A stretch of DNA of 53,115 bases from HGM05190 sp964394205 (lineage in GTDB: Bacteria > Bacteroidota > Bacteroidia > Bacteroidales > Muribaculaceae): the NCBI GenBank assembly GCA_964394205.1, contig CAYMVS010000010.1:1-53115 (forward strand), given 5' to 3'. Made by a program: the position numbers and the translations under genes. Under the pieces are notes generated by a model. It worked only from the letters and a program-made list of their open reading frames with translations, ran no database searches and had not been told where the DNA came from. Positions within the stretch are counted from its first letter, which is position 1. Every line of letters starts with the position of its first letter. This document shows, piece after piece, positions 24,701-32,673 of the stretch.

Positions 24701-27427
24701 ATGAAAAAACTTATTCTCGGTTCTGCGGCCGTGCTTGCTGCACTGGCTGCCACGGCACAGACCTATCCCTATCAGGATGAGTCGCTCTCGCCCTATGAGA
24801 GGGCTGCCGACATGGTGTCACGCATGACACTGCAGGAAAAAATTGACCAGGTTGGCCACAAGACCTCGGCCATCACCCGCCTCGGTCTGCCCGGCTACAA
24901 CTACTGGAACGAGGCGCTTCACGGCGTGGCCCGCTCGGGTCTGGCAACATCGTTCCCGGTGTCAAAGGCCATGTCGTCGACATGGGACCTGGAGTTGGTG
25001 TTCCGTGTAGCCACAGCCATCTCCGACGAGTGCCGCATCTACAACAATGACAACAACAAAGGCCTCATCTACTGGTGTCCCACCATCAACATGAGCCGCG
25101 ACCCGCGCTGGGGACGCGACGAGGAGAACTATGGTGAGGATCCTTTCCTGACCGGCAAGATCGCCGTTGAGTATATCAAGGGCATGCAGGGCAACGACCC
25201 CCGTCACTATAAAACCATAGCCACGGCAAAACACTTTGCCGCAAACAACTATGAGAAAGGTCGCCACAACACATCGTCCGATCTCGACGACCGCAACCTG
25301 CGCGAGTACTACCTGCCGGCCTTTGAGATGGCCGTCAAGGAGGGTAACGTTCGCTCGATCATGAGCGCCTACAACGCTGTCAACGGCATCCCCTGTGGCG
25401 CCAACCATGAGCTGCTGATCGACATCCTGCGCGGCGAGTGGGGCTTTGACGGCTTTGTCACCTCCGACTGTGGCGCCGTTGAAGATGTCTTCAACAAGCA
25501 CAAATATGTAGCCACCGGCGCCGACGCCTCGGCCGTCTCGATGAAAAACGGTGAAGACCTCAACTGTGGCGACACCTTCCAGCTGTTCTGCAAAGAGGCC
25601 ATCGACAAAGGGCTCATGACCGAGGCCGACCTCGACCTTGCCCTGACCCGCGTGCTCGCCGCCCGCTTCTCTTGTGGCGAGTTTGACGCCAAAGGCAACG
25701 TGTCGTGGACCTCGACCCCGTCATCTTTGCTCGACTGCCAGACACACCGCGATCTCGCTCTCGAGGCCGCCCGCAAGGCCATCGTCCTGCTCAAGAACGA
25801 CAACAATTTCCTCCCCCTCACCACCGACAAGACTGTCGCTGTCATCGGCCCGCTTGGCCACACCATCATGCTGGGTGGCTACTCAGGCTCTCCCATCGAC
25901 CTGACCACACCGCTCGAGGGTATTGCCGAGAAGCTCAACTATGTGATAAGCGACGGCACAATCCAGTTTGAAGACACCAAAGAGCAGAGTGTCCCCTCAA
26001 CCAGCAAGCGTCTCTCACACGAGGCCAACGGCTCGGCCGGCAACTTAGGCTATATCTACAACAACGACTGGATTGCCTTTGACGATGTTGACTTTGGCGC
26101 CGGCCGCACAAAGGTCGACATCTACCACGGTGCCAAAAACAACAACCCGACCATTGTCCACTTCTATCTTGACAAACTCGAGGGAGAGCCGGCTGTCAGC
26201 GTGACATGTCCCGTGACCGGCAACTGGAGCAAGTATATTGTCACAACGGCCGATGTTGACCCCGCCGTCTTCAAAGGGACACACAAAGTGTACATCAAGT
26301 TTGAGGGTGGCACCAACGGCGACAAGTATTGCGCCAACATGGACTGGTTCCGCTTCTACGACCCCGACATGGTCAATCCTCTTGAGGAGAATGGTCCCGT
26401 CTACTACTATCAGGGCTGTGACATAAGCACAACCACCGCCACCAACATTGCCCGCGCCGTCGAGATTGCCCAGAAAGCCGACGTCGTTGTGTTCTGTGCC
26501 GGCACCAGCCTTGACGTTTCGGACGAGAGCCATGACCGCACCTCGCTCGACCTCCCCGGCAACCAGCAGAAACTCCTCGAGGCTGTCTATGCCGCCAACC
26601 CCAACCTCGTGCTCGTGCTCGAGACATGCTCGTCGGTCACCATTCCCTGGGCTCAGGAGAATGTTCCGGCCATCGTCGAGGCTTGGTATGACGGTCAGGC
26701 TCAGGGTAAGGCTATCGCCGACGTGCTCTATGGCGACTTCAACCCCTCGGGCAAGCTCACATCAACATGGTACAGCTCGGTCAAAGACCTCCCCTCGGGC
26801 ATGCTTGAGTATGACATCCGCAAGGCCGGCTATACCTACATGTACCACAACAAGACTCCGCTCTATCCCTTTGGCCACGGCCTGAGCTACACCACCTTCG
26901 AGTATGGCGACATGACCCTCAGCACCGACCGCCTCACCAAAGACGGCACCCTCACCGCCACCGCCACCATCAAGAACACCGGTACACGCGCCGGCGCCGA
27001 GGTTGTTCAGCTATATGCCCACTGCAACTCGACCATCGACCGTCCGAAGCTGCAGTTGGTTGGCTTTGCCCGCGTTGAGCTTGAGCCCGGCGAGACCAAG
27101 ACCGTCTCTATCGAGCTCAAACATGACCAGCTGGCCTATTTCAACACCGCCAAGCAGACATTTGACGTCGAGGAGGGCACCGTTGACCTCTATCTGGCCT
27201 CATCTTCGGCCGACCTGCGCCAGCACGCCTCCATCTCGACCGAGGCCGCTACCGTAAAGGTTACCTACAAGACCGAGGGTGCCGGCATCAACGACATCTT
27301 TGTAAATCGCGAGTATGACAACTCGTTGATCTACAACCTGGCCGGACAGCCCGTTGGCCGCGCCGACCAATTTGAGACCCTCGCTCCCGGCTTCTACATC
27401 ACCGGCGGCAAGGTTGTCAAGAAATAA
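24701..27427 (+). CDS. secreted GH3 glycosidase with CBM6-like insert
   Basis: A 908-aa exported GH3 enzyme, probably a beta-xylosidase or beta-glucosidase. After a signal peptide (about 1-19) the barrel domain includes YNYWNEALHGVARSG, SRDPRWGRDEENYGEDP and the nucleophile D256 in VTSDCGAV. The second domain, broken by a CBM6-like module (about 430-565, from VPSTSKRL to MDWFRFYDP), is followed by a fibronectin-III-like domain (GLSYTTFEYG onward) and a C-terminal tail similar to Bacteroidales secretion tails. The motifs resemble the xylosidase branch, but the substrate is not certain. It ends in a strong terminator. Confidence 0.93.
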   Translation: MKKLILGSAAVLAALAATAQTYPYQDESLSPYERAADMVSRMTLQEKIDQVGHKTSAITRLGLPGYNYWNEALHGVARSGLATSFPVSKAMSSTWDLELVFRVATAISDECRIYNNDNNKGLIYWCPTINMSRDPRWGRDEENYGEDPFLTGKIAVEYIKGMQGNDPRHYKTIATAKHFAANNYEKGRHNTSSDLDDRNLREYYLPAFEMAVKEGNVRSIMSAYNAVNGIPCGANHELLIDILRGEWGFDGFVTSDCGAVEDVFNKHKYVATGADASAVSMKNGEDLNCGDTFQLFCKEAIDKGLMTEADLDLALTRVLAARFSCGEFDAKGNVSWTSTPSSLLDCQTHRDLALEAARKAIVLLKNDNNFLPLTTDKTVAVIGPLGHTIMLGGYSGSPIDLTTPLEGIAEKLNYVISDGTIQFEDTKEQSVPSTSKRLSHEANGSAGNLGYIYNNDWIAFDDVDFGAGRTKVDIYHGAKNNNPTIVHFYLDKLEGEPAVSVTCPVTGNWSKYIVTTADVDPAVFKGTHKVYIKFEGGTNGDKYCANMDWFRFYDPDMVNPLEENGPVYYYQGCDISTTTATNIARAVEIAQKADVVVFCAGTSLDVSDESHDRTSLDLPGNQQKLLEAVYAANPNLVLVLETCSSVTIPWAQENVPAIVEAWYDGQAQGKAIADVLYGDFNPSGKLTSTWYSSVKDLPSGMLEYDIRKAGYTYMYHNKTPLYPFGHGLSYTTFEYGDMTLSTDRLTKDGTLTATATIKNTGTRAGAEVVQLYAHCNSTIDRPKLQLVGFARVELEPGETKTVSIELKHDQLAYFNTAKQTFDVEEGTVDLYLASSSADLRQHASISTEAATVKVTYKTEGAGINDIFVNREYDNSLIYNLAGQPVGRADQFETLAPGFYITGGKVVKK

Positions 27428-27449
27428 GCAATCACCCAATCCAAACTAC

Positions 27450-27490
27450 AATCGAGGAGCGCTCCCGCCCGGGAGAGTTCCTCGATTTTT
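27450..27490 (+). terminator. rho-independent terminator after GH3
   Basis: AATCGAGGA (27450-27458) pairs with TCCTCGATT further on, with an inner CTCCC/GGGAG stem, and is followed by TTTTT (27486-27490). It closes the GH3 transcript and isolates the kinase island downstream. Confidence 0.88.
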
Positions 27491-27511
27491 GCGTCGGTCT
27501 CTCGCCGTCAT

Positions 27512-27543
27512 CTTGTTTTTTTGACAGAATTGATATATTTTTG
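27512..27543 (+). promoter_or_regulatory. promoter of the Ser/Thr kinase gene
   Basis: CTTG (27512-27515, three of four bases of TTTG), a gap of 20 and TATTTTTG (27536-27543) fit the Bacteroidetes promoter. The kinase ATG is 18 bases downstream. Confidence 0.6.
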
Positions 27544-27561
27544 TCTTAAATACGTCTGCTC

Positions 27562-28824
27562 ATGGATAGCGGTAAAGGAAATCAGTTGGATAAGGAACAT
27601 TCTTGCAATTCGGCTTTTACGGGTGTGAACGAGGCCGGTTGTGATGGCAATCCACGCCTGCGTTTGGCTGCGTGGAGTGATATAAGACTTATCAGACGCC
27701 ACGGGGCTTACTGTATCTACACCGCTATCAGGTATGGGCGCAAATATCTGCTCAAGGGACTCTCGGAAAACCATCGGGCCCTCCCCGAGTGGCAACGTCT
27801 TCTTTTCAAGGAGTTTGAGCTTGGTTTCCAGATTGATCATCCTAACATAGCCCGCACTGTCGGATGGGAGGCCATCACCGGGGTCGGCGAATCTGTTGTG
27901 ATGGAGTTTGTTGACGGGCAGGAACTCGGCCAATGGCTGAAAACCTGTAAGACACAGACGCCCGACCGGCGGCTTGATGTCGTGAAACAGATAGCCGAGG
28001 CTCTTGTCTATATCCACTCAATGGGAATTAGCCACAGAGACTTGAAACCCGACAATATCCTCATCACCCGTAAGGGCTGCCAGGTGAAAATAATTGACTT
28101 CGGCCATGGCGACAGTGAGGATTTTATAGTATATAAGCGCGCCGCGGGAACAAAATCGTTTGGCGCTCCCGAGCAGGCAAGCGGCAAAATGGATGCCGCG
28201 ATGAGTGCCGACATCTACTCGTTGGGCAAAATCATGGAAATTTTGCTTCCCAACCCAAGGTACCGACGCATAATCAAAAGATGCCTGCGTGAAGATCCCT
28301 CTGCCCGCCCTTCAGCCACCGACCTGCTTGAGTCTCTGAACGGTAAAACTTATTTCATCCCTGTAGCCATCGGGGCCCTTTTGGTTGCCCTGCTCGGGGC
28401 CGGGCTCATATCAAACAATTATAATAATGAGGTGGCAGATGATTATGAAGCGCCCGATACCCCAGTTTTAAACGCCCCCGTCGACACGGTTTATGTCCAG
28501 AAAACCGATACCGTGTTTGTCCAGACCCCGTCACAGCCTTCCGAAGCACAGATAAAAGCGGTGTGGGATAAAGTGATGACAGACGTTGAGCCCATGACAA
28601 AATTCTATGCAACATTTGATTTCATTGATAAGAAAGACCATAAGGATGAATATGATAAATTGATTCCACATTTTGGAGACAATCTGTATTTAGGCTTATT
28701 GGAGATTGGCTGCACCGAAGGAACGGCCACTGCCAAGCGCAAGGAATTGATGAACTACATGCGCCGCCGCTACAACGAGTACAAGGCCTCAAAACCCACC
28801 GCCCCCTCCGACTCTCTCCCCTGA
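27562..28824 (+). CDS. membrane-anchored Ser/Thr protein kinase
   Basis: A 420-aa kinase. The N-terminal kinase domain (about 40-258) lacks a glycine loop but has K65 (LLKG), E84 or E86, the catalytic HRDLKPDN (158-165), DFG at 179-181 and APE at 202-204, so it is probably active. A membrane helix spans 265-284, and the last 135 residues, including a TDTVFVQT-type linker and a small helical domain, would lie in the periplasm. The layout resembles PASTA-type sensor kinases but without PASTA domains. It begins the island of unknown genes and has its own promoter; the next gene is 83 bases further on. Confidence 0.88.
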   Translation: MDSGKGNQLDKEHSCNSAFTGVNEAGCDGNPRLRLAAWSDIRLIRRHGAYCIYTAIRYGRKYLLKGLSENHRALPEWQRLLFKEFELGFQIDHPNIARTVGWEAITGVGESVVMEFVDGQELGQWLKTCKTQTPDRRLDVVKQIAEALVYIHSMGISHRDLKPDNILITRKGCQVKIIDFGHGDSEDFIVYKRAAGTKSFGAPEQASGKMDAAMSADIYSLGKIMEILLPNPRYRRIIKRCLREDPSARPSATDLLESLNGKTYFIPVAIGALLVALLGAGLISNNYNNEVADDYEAPDTPVLNAPVDTVYVQKTDTVFVQTPSQPSEAQIKAVWDKVMTDVEPMTKFYATFDFIDKKDHKDEYDKLIPHFGDNLYLGLLEIGCTEGTATAKRKELMNYMRRRYNEYKASKPTAPSDSLP

Positions 28825-28834
28825 GTTTCCTGTC

Positions 28835-28854
28835 AAGATGGATTAACTTGGATT
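28835..28854 (+). promoter_or_regulatory. tandem 10-bp operator-like repeat, copy A
   Basis: Two adjacent 10-bp units, AAGATGGATT and AACTTGGATT, each differ by one base from the unit AAGTTGGATT that occurs twice at 35097-35078 on the minus strand. They lie 19-23 bases upstream of possible -7 elements (TATGTTTT 28874-28881 or TTTTTTTG 28878-28885) for the next gene. One-turn spacing would let a regulator bind one face of the DNA. Confidence 0.65.
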
Positions 28855-28907
28855 ATAGCCATTAGGAATATTTTATGTTTTTTTGCGAAAATATTCAATC
28901 TAAATTT

Positions 28908-29294
28908 ATGGCAAAAAAATCAGCTATTTCAGGTGAATACATTGTCACCGTTGAAGATTCAGGCACCATTCGTGTCTGCAAGATTTTTGACAACGTAAAA
29001 GGGTCTCTGAGGGAATGTGCAGAGGCAAAGGGATTTGAGTTTGATCCTAATTGGACAACGCGTCAGTTTGGCGCGAAACTGATCAAGGAATATGGTGATG
29101 GCAACAACGCCGAGATTGGAGAATATACGGTTGTTAAGCGTGACAGCGGCACTATTGAGACCTACCGCACATACGATAACACAAAGGGCGCACTCCGCGA
29201 GATTGCTGAGGCACAGGGATTTGAATTTGATTCAGCCTGGAACACCCGTCAGTTCGGCTCCAAGCTCGTAGACTTCATCAATAGTAAAAAATAA
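28908..29294 (+). CDS. small protein with two copies of one domain
   Basis: A 128-aa protein made of two repeats of about 55 residues. Repeat 1 has GEYIVTVEDSGTIRV and GFEFDPNWTTRQFGAKLI; repeat 2 has GEYTVVKRDSGTIETY and GFEFDSAWNTRQFGSKLV. No signal or membrane segment is seen. I do not recognise a known function. ATG 28908 gives the start; the frame is open to 28875 but that N-terminus (MFFCENIQ) is unlike the repeat. A tandem operator-like repeat lies just upstream, and the gene opens the nine-gene same-strand array. Confidence 0.75.
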   Translation: MAKKSAISGEYIVTVEDSGTIRVCKIFDNVKGSLRECAEAKGFEFDPNWTTRQFGAKLIKEYGDGNNAEIGEYTVVKRDSGTIETYRTYDNTKGALREIAEAQGFEFDSAWNTRQFGSKLVDFINSKK

Positions 29295-29358
29295 TGGCCG
29301 GGAGTTTTTGCAGACTAAAATAATAGTTTGATTGTACTGCACAAAACTGAAGTTAATT

Positions 29359-30042
29359 ATGAGTAGACAGGCAAGTATATCGGATTTCTCCAATCTCAGT
29401 GAAATTATCTCCCGAGAACCCGTAAGGACCGGATTGCCCTTTGACTATGAGCCCTCAGTCAAGGAACTGGAGGGGTATCTTGCCAAATGGGACACCCTTA
29501 ACGTCTATGTGGAGCATGAGGCGGCTCTGGAGATGCTTTTTCACGGTGACCCTGAGTTCAGCCGCAACACGAGCCTGCGGCACATCATTGTCAAATGTGC
29601 TGTGCTCAATGACTTTTACTCAACAAATATCTACCGGATAGAGCCGATAGCACGACACATTGCCTCTATTGACAATCTCGACGACCGTCTCTGTGGTGGC
29701 GACCGCTCTCTTGTGGCAGAGATAGCACAGGCCAAGGATGTGAAAAACCTGAATTACTCGTTTGCGACAAAATATTGCTCACACCACCAGCCTGAACTAT
29801 ATCCTATCTACGATCGGTATGTTGCTGACGTGCTGGTCTTTTTGAAACGTAAATATCCTGAAATACTGAAGTTTAAAAATCGTGGCAGCCTTAAAGACTA
29901 TGACACGTTTGTCGAGGCGATAGAGGCGGTGAGAGATAACTTCGGTCTCGGGGCCTATACTTTCAAAGAGATTGACCGCTATCTCTGGCAGTTAGGGAAA
30001 GACTACTACAATCCTTATATTAAGAATCAGAAATCAAATTAA
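29359..30042 (+). CDS. 227-aa protein with FATKYCSHH motif, unknown function
   Basis: A cytoplasmic-looking, mostly helical 227-aa protein. Its most striking segment is FATKYCSHHQPELYPIYD (about 134-151), followed by ADVLVF and a C-terminal EIDRYLWQLGKDYY. I believe this pattern marks a recurring uncharacterised family in bacteria, but I cannot name it. The cysteine and paired histidines could bind metal, which is inference. I use ATG 29359; an upstream TTG at 29332 is less likely. It is 15 bases before the histone-like gene. Confidence 0.7.
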   Translation: MSRQASISDFSNLSEIISREPVRTGLPFDYEPSVKELEGYLAKWDTLNVYVEHEAALEMLFHGDPEFSRNTSLRHIIVKCAVLNDFYSTNIYRIEPIARHIASIDNLDDRLCGGDRSLVAEIAQAKDVKNLNYSFATKYCSHHQPELYPIYDRYVADVLVFLKRKYPEILKFKNRGSLKDYDTFVEAIEAVRDNFGLGAYTFKEIDRYLWQLGKDYYNPYIKNQKSN

Positions 30043-30056
30043 CCAAATCAATCAAT

Positions 30057-30317
30057 ATGGCAGTAAAGACAACAGCGTCAGGCAAGATGGATAAGCGCAC
30101 CAAGGAGTATAAGGAACTCAAGGCGCGTCTTGCCAAAGCGCGCGCCGCAAAGGCAAAGGCTTCAAAACCCAAAAAACAGACAACCAAACTGAAAAAAACA
30201 GCCGCAGGCAAAGTTGACAAAAGAACAAGAGAGGGCAAGGAGATTTGCGCTCGCATGGCCAAGGCCCGCAAGGCAAAAAATTCGCTTGCCAACCGACTGA
30301 AAAGATTGTTCCGCTAA
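30057..30317 (+). CDS. lysine/alanine-rich histone H1-like protein
   Basis: An 86-aa strongly basic protein with almost only K, A, R and small residues, resembling the tail of histone H1-like bacterial proteins. It contains a duplicated block: GKMDKRTKEYKELKARLAKA and GKVDKRTREGKEICARMAKA. It would bind nucleic acid or an acidic partner without sequence preference. Such proteins in Bacteroidetes and Chlamydia condense DNA, but here the gene sits among membrane-protein genes, so binding to a partner in the module is also possible. Confidence 0.7.
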   Translation: MAVKTTASGKMDKRTKEYKELKARLAKARAAKAKASKPKKQTTKLKKTAAGKVDKRTREGKEICARMAKARKAKNSLANRLKRLFR

Positions 30318-30334
30318 CATTAAATCTTAAAGAA

Positions 30335-30760
30335 ATGCAGACTCCCGCAATAACTTTAGCTTCCATTCTGGCCGCAATAATCTGGGCCGATGGTGAATAC
30401 TCCGAAGTAGAACGTACCACTCTGGGCGAAATCGCCGATGCTCTCGGAATCCCTGAGAAAGAACTTAACATGAACGTGACGGCAGCCCTTGTCGAGCTCA
30501 AAAACATGAATGAAGAGCAGGCCACCGATTATGCCGTCAAACATGCCGCTAAGGTCAATGATGAGGAAACCGGCGAGGTGTATCAGGCTCTTCTCCAGAT
30601 GGCTCTCTGTGACAATGAGCTCACTTATGGCGAGGTGCATAATCTGCTCGCTCTCGCCGAGGCCCTTGACATTGACCAGGATGCAGCTGTCCTGATGCTT
30701 TGCGACCTCGTTAAAAGCGAGCCCGAGCTTGAAGTCTCATTTGAACCTGACGAAGAATAA
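30335..30760 (+). CDS. TerB-like protein
   Basis: A 141-aa acidic, helical protein similar to the tellurite-resistance TerB/DUF533-like family. The hallmark is a duplicated helical pair with acidic metal-binding residues: IIWADGEYSEVERTTLGEIA (about 14-33) and MALCDNELTYGEVHNLLALA (about 88-107). TerB proteins associate with membrane and stress complexes in many bacteria. I use ATG 30335 because the open frame upstream overlaps the histone-like gene. The OmpA-domain gene begins six bases after the stop, so the two products may work together. Confidence 0.8.
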   Translation: MQTPAITLASILAAIIWADGEYSEVERTTLGEIADALGIPEKELNMNVTAALVELKNMNEEQATDYAVKHAAKVNDEETGEVYQALLQMALCDNELTYGEVHNLLALAEALDIDQDAAVLMLCDLVKSEPELEVSFEPDEE

Positions 30761-30766
30761 TACCCG

Positions 30767-31684
30767 ATGGCATCTAAGATAAAAGTTTATGGCAGAGCGC
30801 AAAACCGCACTGCCCTCGGCATAGTGCACGCATACGTGGTGATGTATCCCCACGCCACCCTCCAAGACCTGCGTAAGGCTTTCCCAAACAGCATCTGCCC
30901 CGACAGGGGGGTTCCTGAAAATTTTCTCCCCCTCGAGGAGGCCCTGAAGTATAATGACAAAATGAGCCTCTACTTTGCCAAGCCCGATGAGGTGATTGAA
31001 CTTCACGACGGCTCTAAGGTGGCTCTCTCTCAGGTGTGGTCAAAACCTTCGTTTGAGCGCATCGTGGAGCAGGGAAAACTCTATGATGTAGAGGTGGCTG
31101 AGTTTGAAAAGACCATGAGGGGTGAAAAAGGTGGTTACCGCCTTGAGTATCTTAACGGTTATGTCCCCCCGATGGCGGCTCCCCAAAAGAAAAAGAGCAA
31201 AGCCTGGCTCTGGATACTGCTGATTCTCCTGATTGCCGCCGGTGTAATCACATTCCTCCTGTCACGCGAGCCTAAAGTGGTTGAAAAAGAGGTGATTGTG
31301 GAGAAAGAGGTCATCGTGCGCGACACTGTCTATATGCAACAGGTCGAGGATATTGAGAGAATGTTTAATGCAGCCCAGTTTGAACTGGGTAAGGCCGACC
31401 TCAACGATGACGCTAAGCTCGCCCTCCATGACCTGGCGAGGGTCTTGAACAAGAATCCCGAGCTCAGGCTACGTATTGTCGGTCACACCTCGGCCGAGGG
31501 TGATGCTGATGCAAACCAGCAGCTTTCAGAGGCGCGGGCACAGGCCGCTGTGACTTTCCTCGTCGACAAAGAGGGCATTGACGCGTCTCGCCTTGAGGCT
31601 ATCGGCAAAGGTAGCTCTCAGCTGAAAGATCCTGAAAATCCGGTGTCGGACGTCAACCGCCGCACAGAGTTTGAAATTCTTTAA
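30767..31684 (+). CDS. inner-membrane protein with periplasmic OmpA domain
   Basis: A 305-aa protein with an unknown N-terminal cytoplasmic domain (1-135), a basic KKKSK stop, a membrane helix near 145-165 (WLWILLILLIAAGVITFLL), a valine/glutamate coiled linker, and an OmpA-like peptidoglycan-binding domain at about 205-305 (LRIVGHTSAEGDADANQQLS, then VNRRTEFEIL). It would anchor the module to the cell wall from the inner membrane, as MotB- or ZorB-type proteins do, though no MotA-like partner is here. The N-terminal domain has no match I know. Confidence 0.82.
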   Translation: MASKIKVYGRAQNRTALGIVHAYVVMYPHATLQDLRKAFPNSICPDRGVPENFLPLEEALKYNDKMSLYFAKPDEVIELHDGSKVALSQVWSKPSFERIVEQGKLYDVEVAEFEKTMRGEKGGYRLEYLNGYVPPMAAPQKKKSKAWLWILLILLIAAGVITFLLSREPKVVEKEVIVEKEVIVRDTVYMQQVEDIERMFNAAQFELGKADLNDDAKLALHDLARVLNKNPELRLRIVGHTSAEGDADANQQLSEARAQAAVTFLVDKEGIDASRLEAIGKGSSQLKDPENPVSDVNRRTEFEIL

Positions 31685-31786
31685 ACCCTTGACCTGACGT
31701 GAGACTCTTTGATGCGGAAAAAGCGGCAAAGATGAGTCAACAGATAATTGGCAACAGGAAAAGGTAACTAAAAAAATAGAATATTT

Positions 31787-32098
31787 ATGGCAGAACTTAG
31801 AATTGACAGCCGCATGAAGGTCAAGACCCTCAAGGCTAACTTCAAGAAAGCGTTCGGAGCTACCCTCCGCGTCTACACAACAGCCAATTGCAAGGCAAAG
31901 GCCGACGATGATGCTACTCTCGGTTCCCTTATGGGGGGTGCCAAAGGTGGCGAGGCTACTTTCGGCGGCAACCTGCGTGTAGGTAACTTCGAGAAAAAAC
32001 TGACCGAGATGTATGGCATCGGGGTGCAGGTGGCCAATCCCGCCGACACTAAGCTGAGCGACAACGGTATCACCCTCGCTGCTGCCGGCAAAGAATAA
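31787..32098 (+). CDS. 103-aa conserved-looking small protein
   Basis: A 103-aa protein with no signal or membrane segment: MAELRIDSRMKVKTLKANFK at the start, then FGATLRVY, GGNLRVGNFEKKLTEMYGIG and LSDNGITLAAAG. It looks like a compact alpha/beta fold, perhaps of ubiquitin/TGS-like type from the opening strand-helix-strand pattern, but this is a guess. I recall similar small proteins near TerB-like genes in other Bacteroidetes without a known role. A gap of about 100 bases precedes it and contains no clear promoter. Confidence 0.65.
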   Translation: MAELRIDSRMKVKTLKANFKKAFGATLRVYTTANCKAKADDDATLGSLMGGAKGGEATFGGNLRVGNFEKKLTEMYGIGVQVANPADTKLSDNGITLAAAGKE

Positions 32099-32167
32099 TA
32101 CAAACCCTTTAATCGGACCGATAGTTTCAGCCATTGCGCCGAATCTATCGGTCGCTTATCTGATTTT

Positions 32168-32416
32168 ATGGCTAACAAGGCTTACTATCGTAAACTGATT
32201 GTCGATAAACGCGCCCAGATCGCTAAGGAACGTGAAGCGAAAAAGCGCGACAATGAATCTTACGCGCGAATGATAAAAAACTCAACTTCCACCTCGGGGA
32301 AGGCTTCGCTCAGAAAATCCAAAATTGATCGGGCTGCCGCCCACGACCGACGCATCGAGAGCCTCAAGCTCGAGGTGGCCCGGCTGCAGGTTGAAGTGGC
32401 CCGCGCTCCTAAATAA
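32168..32416 (+). CDS. 82-aa basic coiled-coil protein
   Basis: An 82-aa protein with two highly charged helical segments: KRAQIAKEREAKKRDNE (about 14-30) and RIESLKLEVARLQVEVARA (about 61-79), the second a clear heptad coiled coil. The serine-rich middle (NSTSTSGKASL) may be flexible. It has no membrane segment. It could pair with another island protein through its coil. The tiny 55-aa gene follows after eight bases. Confidence 0.65.
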   Translation: MANKAYYRKLIVDKRAQIAKEREAKKRDNESYARMIKNSTSTSGKASLRKSKIDRAAAHDRRIESLKLEVARLQVEVARAPK

Positions 32417-32424
32417 GTTTTCTT

Positions 32425-32592
32425 ATGGGCACCTTCTTTAAATCGTTCTGGGGGCAATTGGGCCGAAGCACCGGTAAACGCGTGAGCAATGCCTTGTATG
32501 GTGACAAATGGTCGACACCTTATAGGGTCGGAGTCAACAGAGAGAAAAGCAGGCGCAAGGAATCCCGCCAAATAGAGAAACCTTTATCCTGA
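32425..32592 (+). CDS. 55-aa basic small protein
   Basis: A short gene: ATG 32425 to TGA 32590-32592. The product starts MGTFFKSFWGQLGRSTGKRV and continues NALYGDKWSTPYRVGVNR before a basic tail. It combines an amphipathic aromatic start with a KWSTPYR-type motif and resembles short peptides I associate with this kind of locus. Codon use, the eight-base spacing after the coiled-coil gene and the same strand support a real gene. The function is unknown; it might bind the membrane or the channel. Confidence 0.55.
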   Translation: MGTFFKSFWGQLGRSTGKRVSNALYGDKWSTPYRVGVNREKSRRKESRQIEKPLS

Positions 32593-32673
32593 CAAGAAAG
32601 ATATAGTGTTGATCATTTTGCTTTGGATCGGAGTGTCTATATTTTTACTTTTAAAATTTCTCAGAGCCCGTTG

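Noticed and set aside
27562..28824. PASTA-type kinase
   Set aside because: The periplasmic part is short and shows no PASTA repeat pattern.
30767..31684. OmpA-domain protein as a ZorB/MotB stator subunit
   Set aside because: No MotA/ZorA-like multi-helix partner is nearby and the cytoplasmic domain is much larger than in those stators.
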